Source: an uncultured Actinomycetes bacterium (lineage in GTDB: Bacteria > Actinomycetota > Acidimicrobiia > Acidimicrobiales > Ilumatobacteraceae). Taken from it: DNA of 48,353 nucleotides. Below are positions 43,268 through 48,353 of this stretch, one piece after another (the stretch's first letter is position 1; the number at the start of each line of letters is the position of its first letter). The notes beneath the pieces are model-generated. The model was not told the origin of the DNA. It saw only the letters and a program-made list of their open reading frames with translations, and searched no databases. Position numbers and translations under genes: made by a program. The stretch lies in the NCBI GenBank assembly GCA_937902105.1, contig CALGTP010000433.1, forward strand, positions 1-48,353. The letters are read 5' to 3'.

Positions 43268-43294
43268 ACGCCACCCAGCACACCATCTCGCACG

Positions 43295-43359
43295 TTCTAG
43301 GTAGGAAAACAGCCGTTTTGCGCTCAGGAACCTACCTAAGACGCCAAAGCTACCGAGAA
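43295..43359 (+). repeat. Palindromic repeat, copy C (solo)
   Basis: 65-bp core, 60 of 65 bases equal to copy A and 54 of 65 to copy B. It lies in the 125-base convergent gap between the lipoprotein gene and the HesB-type gene, with no nuclease gene beside it. The flank GGCGGGG after it is also seen after copy A. Confidence 0.9.
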
Positions 43360-43392
43360 GGCGGGGGGCGAAGCGTCGGTGAAGAGACGGGG

Positions 43393-43716
43393 TTAGCTGA
43401 ACGACTGCCCGCAACCGCATGAGCGTGTTGCGTTGGGATTAATGATGTTGAAACCCGCCTGATTGAGACCATCTTTGTAGTCGAGCGTTGCGCCCACTAA
43501 CAACTGAGCCGATGCGGGATCAACAACGACCCGCACATTCTCGCCATAACTAGCCTGCTCATCATCGGCGGCAAAATCACTATCAAAGAACATCTCATAC
43601 GAGAAACCACTGCATCCACCTGGACGGACTGCGACGCGCAAAGCCATATCGTCGGCCCCTTCGGCCTGAAGCAATTCCTTGACCTTGACTGCGGCTGTGT
43701 CGGTGAGGGTAATCAC
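43393..43716 (-). CDS. HesB/IscA-family iron-sulfur carrier (ErpA-like)
   Basis: 107 residues from GTG 43716, which has AGGAG 7 bases upstream; the frame extends to 43770 but the added residues are unlike the family. The start is MITLTDTAAVKVKELL. The three conserved cysteines are in RPGGCSGFSYEM and SCGCGQSFS at the C-terminus. It moves iron-sulfur clusters to apo-proteins. Divergent from an Mrp-type ATPase, also a cluster carrier, with 110 bases between; the window's many Fe-S respiratory subunits are likely clients. Confidence 0.92.
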   Translation of the reverse strand: MITLTDTAAVKVKELLQAEGADDMALRVAVRPGGCSGFSYEMFFDSDFAADDEQASYGENVRVVVDPASAQLLVGATLDYKDGLNQAGFNIINPNATRSCGCGQSFS

Positions 43717-43826
43717 GATGAGTCTCCTACTGTTTGTCACGACGGGTTGCCCCGACCGATGTTTTCTCACCGGTGTCTACACAATACCCGTGTTCTTGAG
43801 CAATGTCATACCGATACGCTTTGAAT

Positions 43827-45014
43827 ATGTCTGCCGTGCGAGTACCCCCCTCAATCGAGGAGGTCACCAACCTCCTGCGAGGCGTCATTGACCCAGAACT
43901 GGGCAGTGATGTCGTGGACTTGGGGATGGCTTATTGCGCTGAGGTCTCGGACCGCGGAGAGGTCATCATCAGTGTCAAATTAACGATTGGTGGCTGCCCG
44001 CTGCGCGCCCAGATCAAGAAAGATATTGAGACTCGGGTCGCCACTCACCCGGGCGTCTCTCACGTCAAAATCGAGTGGGGCGAAATGAATGCCGAAGAAC
44101 GTTCAGCGACGATGGCTAAGGCTCGCTGGAATGCCAAAGAAAATGCTGCAGATACAGCGATCTCTGCGACCACTCGAATTTTAGCTATCGCCTCGGGCAA
44201 AGGTGGCGTCGGCAAAAGTTCGGTCACCGTCAACTTGGCCGCGGCGATTGCCGCCAAAGGTTTTGTTGTCGGAGTACTCGACGCTGACATCTGGGGCTTT
44301 TCTGTGCCACGCATGTTGGGCCTTGATGCCCGACTTGAGGCCAAACACGATCCCGTTTCCGAGCGCCCAAAGATTCAACCCAACACACGGGTCGTCGGCA
44401 ACGGCTTACTAAAAGTTGTCTCGACGGGATTCTTGGTAGAGAACGAAAGCACCGCTTTGATGTGGCGCGGTCTCATGCTCACCAAAGCCGTTGAACAATT
44501 TTTGAACGATGTGGCATGGGGTGAAATGGATTACTTGCTGATCGATATGCCACCAGGAACTGGCGATGTGCAAATGGGTCTGGCGCGGATGTTGCCACGC
44601 ACTGACATGATCATCGTCACCACACCATCAGTCAATGCGCAAAAGGTTGCAATCCGTGCTGCTGATATGGCTCGTCGTTCTTATTTACGCATCGCTGGCG
44701 TGATTGAAAACATGAGTGCCTTTGTTTGTGAACATGGCACGTCGTATCCACTCTTCGGTACAGGTGGTGGACAAAATTTGGCCGACGAAATTGGCGTGCC
44801 GTTATTGGGTCAAGTTCCCATTGAGGCTGCTGTTGCCGAGGGTGGCGATAGCGGCGAACCCGTGTCATTAGCTGGCGTCGGTCTGGCGGCCGATTCTTTC
44901 CGCGCCATCGCAAATTTGATCGTCACTGAGACCGTCCCACCTGTGCAGATGGCTGGATGCTCGGCGCGCACCTTTACAGAGGCCGAAGTCACCTTGCGCA
45001 AGCGCACTACCTAA
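43827..45014 (+). CDS. Mrp/ApbC-type iron-sulfur carrier ATPase
   Basis: 395 residues from ATG 43827 (a second ATG at 43803 is possible). The N-terminal DUF59/MIP18 domain (about 1-90) has VIDPELGSDVVDLGMA and GGCPLRAQI. The P-loop ATPase domain has the deviant Walker A ASGKGGVGKSSVTVNLA near residue 120, DADIWGFSVPR and LLIDMPPGTGDVQ. The cysteine pair of classical Mrp proteins is reduced to a single Cys in AFVCEHGTSY, so cluster binding may differ. Its stop codon abuts the convergent copA stop with no gap. Confidence 0.88.
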   Translation: MSAVRVPPSIEEVTNLLRGVIDPELGSDVVDLGMAYCAEVSDRGEVIISVKLTIGGCPLRAQIKKDIETRVATHPGVSHVKIEWGEMNAEERSATMAKARWNAKENAADTAISATTRILAIASGKGGVGKSSVTVNLAAAIAAKGFVVGVLDADIWGFSVPRMLGLDARLEAKHDPVSERPKIQPNTRVVGNGLLKVVSTGFLVENESTALMWRGLMLTKAVEQFLNDVAWGEMDYLLIDMPPGTGDVQMGLARMLPRTDMIIVTTPSVNAQKVAIRAADMARRSYLRIAGVIENMSAFVCEHGTSYPLFGTGGGQNLADEIGVPLLGQVPIEAAVAEGGDSGEPVSLAGVGLAADSFRAIANLIVTETVPPVQMAGCSARTFTEAEVTLRKRTT

Positions 45015-47234
45015 CTATCGACGTAAGCGCAAACTGTTCGCCACGACAAAGGCACTTGAAAGCGCCATCGCGAGTCCAGCAATCACAGGATTCATCAGGC
45101 CGGCTACCGCTAACGGTAGAGCAGCAACGTTGTATGCAAAAGCCCAAAACAAATTGGCCTGAATAATTCGTAGCGTGCGACGACTCAAAGCCAATGCCTT
45201 TGGCACAACTGTCAAGTCACCACTGATAATTGTCAGATCACCTGCTTGCATTGCTGCATCAGTACCAGTGCCCATAGCGATTCCCAAATCGGCAGCGACC
45301 AACGCTGCAGCATCATTAACACCATCGCCGACCATGGCCACGCTGGCACCAGTTGCCTGCAATTCGTGCACGATGCGCAACTTGTCGGCGGGCAATACTG
45401 CGAAGCGCGTTTCACGCACATCAATACCGACAGACTTGGCCACGTGTTGCACTGGACCAGCAGAGTCGCCTGACACGATCATGGGGCGTACTCCCAGCGC
45501 ACGCAGTTCAGCCACGATCGCTGACGCCGTTGGCTTGATGTGATCGCTCACCGTGAAGTGCGCAACGACTCGCCCATCTACCGCGGCTTCTACGACAGTG
45601 AAACCGGACTCATCATGATTCGCCGAGCGAGAAATTTCAACACGACGGCCATCAACTATTGCCGACACGCCGACACCAGGAATATTGGTGAACTCTTCAA
45701 CCGTTGTCGCATCTCCGACACCACGCTCATTCAGGCCACGCACGATGGCGCGAGCAATGGGGTGTTCACTACGCGCTTCCACAGCCTTTACCGCTGCCAG
45801 ATAATTCGGCTCAATTTCGTCAATGCGCTGCAGAGTCATCAGGCCGGTCGTCAGTGTTCCGGTCTTGTCGAAAATAATCGTGTCAATATTGCGAGTTGCT
45901 TCCAGTACATGCGCGCCTTTGATAATGATTCCTTCGCGGGCTGCGCGACTCGTTCCGACCAAGAGTGCAACAGGAGTAGCCAAGCCCAAGGCGCAGGGAC
46001 AGGCAATCACCAACACTGATACTGCTGCTTGGAAAGACCGTTGAGTGTCCCCAGTGACAACCAGCCAACTGATGAGCGTGATCACCGACAGACTCATCAC
46101 AACGGGGACAAAGATCGCACTCACTCGATCGGCCAATCGTTGTATGGGCGCCTTACCATCCTGGGCTTTTTCAACGAGACGTGCCATCTGTGACAGAACC
46201 GTGTCGCGACCAATACGAGTTGCACGAACTAACAACCGACCATTGGTGTTTAGAGTTCCGCCAGTCACCACATCGCCTATTGAGATCTCAACAGGAACAC
46301 TTTCGCCAGTAATCATGCTTCGATCAATAGCGCTTTGACCCTCAATGACGATTCCATCGGTGGCAATTATCTCTCCGGGACGCACAACGAAAATTTCACC
46401 GACTTGAAGTACACCGATAGGAATAGATGTCTCAACACCATCACGCCACAGTGTTGCCTCTTTTGAACCAAGGTTCAACAATGATCTCAACGCTGCACCG
46501 GCCTTGCGGCGTGAACGAACTTCGAAATATCGACCAGCCAGAAGGAAAGCCACGAGGGTCGTAGCGACTTCAAGATAAATCTCGTCATGAACCATGCCGG
46601 ACATTTCGCCATGGGTCATGCCAGCCATTGACGATGAGCGCGGGAACAGACTCATATTCATTTTCATGCCGATATCACCAGCGTTCCCAAAAAATAATGC
46701 CCAGACACTCCATGACATCGCGGCGATCACACCGAGTGATACCAAAGTGTCCATCGTTGTCGCACCGTGTCGCGCGTTACGCCACGCCGATCGATGAAAC
46801 GGTGCGGCGCCCCACAGCACAACTGGTAAAGCCAGAGCCAACGCCACCCATTGCCAGCCATCAAATTGCAAGGCCGTGATCATTGACATCAACATCACGG
46901 GCAGTGCACATACTGCACTGACAATCAGTCGGCGACGAATATCTAAAAGGTGGACGTGCGTGGCAATTTCAGTGGTGGATTCTCCCTCGTCGACCTTGGG
47001 GGCTATCGCCCCATAGCCAAGCGCCTCGATGGTTGCGATCAGTGAGTCAACTTCTGCCGAGGCAGCATGACTAACGACAGTCGCTTTTGAGGTGGCGTAG
47101 TTCACCGATGCCTGAACGCCATCAATTTTGTTCAGTTTCTTTTCGATACGCGCCGCGCACGCGGCACACGTCATGCCGGTAACCGCTAGAACAACGGTGT
47201 CTTCACCGACCAATGGCTTCAAATCCTGCTTCAT
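45015..47234 (-). CDS. copA: Copper-translocating P-type ATPase
   Basis: About 739 residues from ATG 47234, which overlaps copZ by 32 bases; the true start is uncertain (an upstream frame runs to 47282). The N-terminal metal-binding domain has MTCAACAARIEKK (Cys23, Cys26). The ion channel has CPCALGLATP, the phosphorylation site is DKTGTLTTG, then SEHPIARAI and MVGDGVNDAA. Between the first helices is a Met/His-rich outer loop (about 184-219) with seven Met. It exports Cu(I) and works with CopZ. Confidence 0.93.
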   Translation of the reverse strand: MKQDLKPLVGEDTVVLAVTGMTCAACAARIEKKLNKIDGVQASVNYATSKATVVSHAASAEVDSLIATIEALGYGAIAPKVDEGESTTEIATHVHLLDIRRRLIVSAVCALPVMLMSMITALQFDGWQWVALALALPVVLWGAAPFHRSAWRNARHGATTMDTLVSLGVIAAMSWSVWALFFGNAGDIGMKMNMSLFPRSSSMAGMTHGEMSGMVHDEIYLEVATTLVAFLLAGRYFEVRSRRKAGAALRSLLNLGSKEATLWRDGVETSIPIGVLQVGEIFVVRPGEIIATDGIVIEGQSAIDRSMITGESVPVEISIGDVVTGGTLNTNGRLLVRATRIGRDTVLSQMARLVEKAQDGKAPIQRLADRVSAIFVPVVMSLSVITLISWLVVTGDTQRSFQAAVSVLVIACPCALGLATPVALLVGTSRAAREGIIIKGAHVLEATRNIDTIIFDKTGTLTTGLMTLQRIDEIEPNYLAAVKAVEARSEHPIARAIVRGLNERGVGDATTVEEFTNIPGVGVSAIVDGRRVEISRSANHDESGFTVVEAAVDGRVVAHFTVSDHIKPTASAIVAELRALGVRPMIVSGDSAGPVQHVAKSVGIDVRETRFAVLPADKLRIVHELQATGASVAMVGDGVNDAAALVAADLGIAMGTGTDAAMQAGDLTIISGDLTVVPKALALSRRTLRIIQANLFWAFAYNVAALPLAVAGLMNPVIAGLAMALSSAFVVANSLRLRR

Positions 47235-47412
47235 CAATTGCAGCAGCAATGAGTTCCCACTCAACGTGAGATTCTGACTCAATGCTCACGATCTTTGTAT
47301 CAAGGTCAACTTCAATCTTCGTCACTCCCGTGATCTTGTTTAACTCGTCGGTTACTGCACCTGTGCAGTGACCACAGGTCATACCGGGAACTTCAAAAGT
47401 CGTTGTCATCAT
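47203..47412 (-). CDS. copZ: Copper chaperone (heavy-metal-associated domain)
   Basis: 69 residues, a single HMA domain with VPGMTCGHCTGAVTDELNKI, Cu(I) bound by the two cysteines of MTCGHC. Ends EAGFEAIGR. Two adjacent ATG codons; the first was chosen. It precedes copA on the same strand with overlapping ends and follows the enoyl-CoA hydratase gene after one base. Delivers Cu(I) to CopA and buffers cytoplasmic copper. Confidence 0.92.
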   Translation of the reverse strand: MMTTTFEVPGMTCGHCTGAVTDELNKITGVTKIEVDLDTKIVSIESESHVEWELIAAAIDEAGFEAIGR

Positions 47413-47413
47413 G

Positions 47414-48202
47414 TCAGTCTCGTTTCGGTTGCTCAGTAAAGATTGCGGGGCGCTTATTCAAGAAAGCGTCAATACCTTCTTGAGCATCGGCAGAAATAGC
47501 CGCGCCAGCCATGACCTCAATTGCGAAATCGTAAGCTTTATCTTGGGATAAATTCATCTGATCGTAAAACGTATTTTTGCCAAGTGCCTTTGACCAAATG
47601 GAACCACGCGTCGCACGGGTGATGAGATCAAGAACAGCGGCATCGAGTTGATCATCAGAAACAACGCGATTAATCAGGCCCCAGTCGGCGGCAGTGACAG
47701 CATCTATGGGGTCACCGGTCATTGCCATTTCCAGAGCCCGTTTACGACCCACATTGCGCGCCACGGCGACTAATGGGGTATGACAGAAGAGCCCGCCTTT
47801 TCCTCCCGGAATAGCAAACGCTGCCGACTCACCAGCAATAGCAAGATCACAAGAGGCCACAAGTTGGCAACCAGCTGCCGTTGCCAAGGCATGAACTTTG
47901 GCGATCACAGGCTGAGGGATGCTCTGAATCGCATCCATCATCTCGGTGCACATCTCAAACAGATGACGAGCGTGGTCAATGTCGGCTCCAGCCATATCGG
48001 CGAAGTTGTGACCCGCCGAGAACACTGGACCATTGGCCGCGATGATCACACCAACGGCATCACTGGCAGCGATCTCCTTCAGGGCCGCAATTATCTCCAA
48101 CATCGTCTCTAGTGACAGGGAATTACGTTTGTCGGGACGGTTGAGGGTCAACGTAGTGATCGCTCCCTCACGCATGACATAGATGTTCGCAAACTCAGTC
48201 AT
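47414..48202 (-). CDS. Enoyl-CoA hydratase/isomerase family protein
   Basis: 262 residues. Crotonase fold: LTLNRPDKRNSLS at the start, then the oxyanion-hole regions FSAGHNFADM and AAGCQLVASCDLAIA, and AIPGGKGGLFCHTP. The catalytic Glu pair of enoyl-CoA hydratase is not obvious, so the reaction (hydratase, isomerase or other CoA chemistry) is open; it resembles ECHDC3-type members. First gene of a minus-strand set with copZ and copA, which is probably a coincidence of gene order and not a shared pathway. Confidence 0.82.
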   Translation of the reverse strand: MTEFANIYVMREGAITTLTLNRPDKRNSLSLETMLEIIAALKEIAASDAVGVIIAANGPVFSAGHNFADMAGADIDHARHLFEMCTEMMDAIQSIPQPVIAKVHALATAAGCQLVASCDLAIAGESAAFAIPGGKGGLFCHTPLVAVARNVGRKRALEMAMTGDPIDAVTAADWGLINRVVSDDQLDAAVLDLITRATRGSIWSKALGKNTFYDQMNLSQDKAYDFAIEVMAGAAISADAQEGIDAFLNKRPAIFTEQPKRD

Positions 48203-48268
48203 ATGACTAGTCTCGCACCCATCTACAGCTTTCGGGTGGCTAGAACTTGGGACTTTGACAGTGAAAAG

Positions 48269-48341
48269 TGCGCCCTGAGGGTCTCGAACCCTCGACCAAC
48301 GGATTAAAAGTCCGATGCTCTACCAACTGAGCTAAAGGCGC
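48269..48341 (-). tRNA. tRNA-Lys (anticodon TTT)
   Basis: Minus-strand cloverleaf of 73 bases. The acceptor stem pairs GCGCCTT with AGGGCGC plus discriminator A. The D arm has AGCTCAGTTGGTAGAGC. The anticodon stem-loop is TCGGA-CTTTTAA-TCCGT, so the anticodon is TTT (Lys). The T arm is GAGGG-TTCGAGA-CCCTC. No CCA is encoded. Confidence 0.97.
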
Positions 48342-48353
48342 GGAGGCGGAACG

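Noticed and set aside
37030-43359. The three repeats as a CRISPR array or tandem repeat
   Set aside because: They are kilobases apart, mixed in orientation and have no spacers or cas genes.
47412-47414. Enoyl-CoA hydratase as part of copper handling
   Set aside because: Shared strand and short spacing only; no mechanistic link is known, so no functional claim is made.

Overview
The window looks like a chromosome segment of a high-GC-branch actinobacterium with moderate GC (about 50 % by eye). A member of the Acidimicrobiia or a close aquatic relative is the best guess. This is inferred from gene content: a split, b6-type cytochrome b with a Tat-dependent Rieske protein; a rex-hemACDBL cluster; an MshA-like glycosyltransferase next to a YbjN protein; a eukaryotic-type glutamine synthetase II beside a GSI and a GlnR-like regulator; and an RsiG-like protein. 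No ribosomal RNA or other marker fixes the taxon.

Layout. Positions 1-15357 (minus strand) hold one long respiratory gene train: a 3-TM protein, a 2x[4Fe-4S] protein, cytochrome b, subunit IV, Rieske protein, a dihaem cytochrome c and an unnamed membrane protein, then nuoA-B-C-D-E-F-G-H-I-J-K and the first codons of nuoL. Most junctions are 4-base overlaps. A good promoter lies at 15425-15453, and a Rex-like operator sits in the divergent region 15358-15775. On the other side of that region are a membrane-anchored cytochrome c (15776) and a geranylgeranyl-reductase-family flavoprotein (16699). Positions 17959-24592 (minus) hold rex, hemA, hemC, hemD, hemB, hemL and a secreted protein, so the redox sensor and haem supply sit beside the cytochromes. 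Positions 25461-30081 (minus) hold a MoaD-like protein, an RsiG-like protein, the MshA-like glycosyltransferase, YbjN, ProC, a SAM hydrolase and a 27-residue membrane peptide. A phosphoglycerate-mutase-family protein and an MFS transporter run divergently, and NadE faces the transporter.

Positions 33819-36981 (plus) are a nitrogen cluster: GSII, GSI and a GlnR-like orphan regulator. Positions 37030-38126 are a separate unit: a DUF559/AbiEi-type nuclease-like gene bracketed by two inverted copies of a 65-bp palindromic repeat. A third, solo copy lies at 43295-43359. Positions 38146-42270 (minus) hold RidA with a histone-H1-like tail, a 51-residue membrane protein, a PLP decarboxylase, an amidohydrolase and a HAD hydrolase. 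The rest is a Tat lipoprotein, HesB/ErpA, Mrp, CopA, CopZ, an enoyl-CoA hydratase and tRNA-Lys.

The best candidates for something new are the repeat-bracketed nuclease gene and its repeat family, the RsiG-like c-di-GMP motif protein, the MoaD protein whose diglycine is followed by two serines, the motif shared by the N-termini of two bc-complex proteins, and the hairpin cluster upstream of the SAM hydrolase gene.
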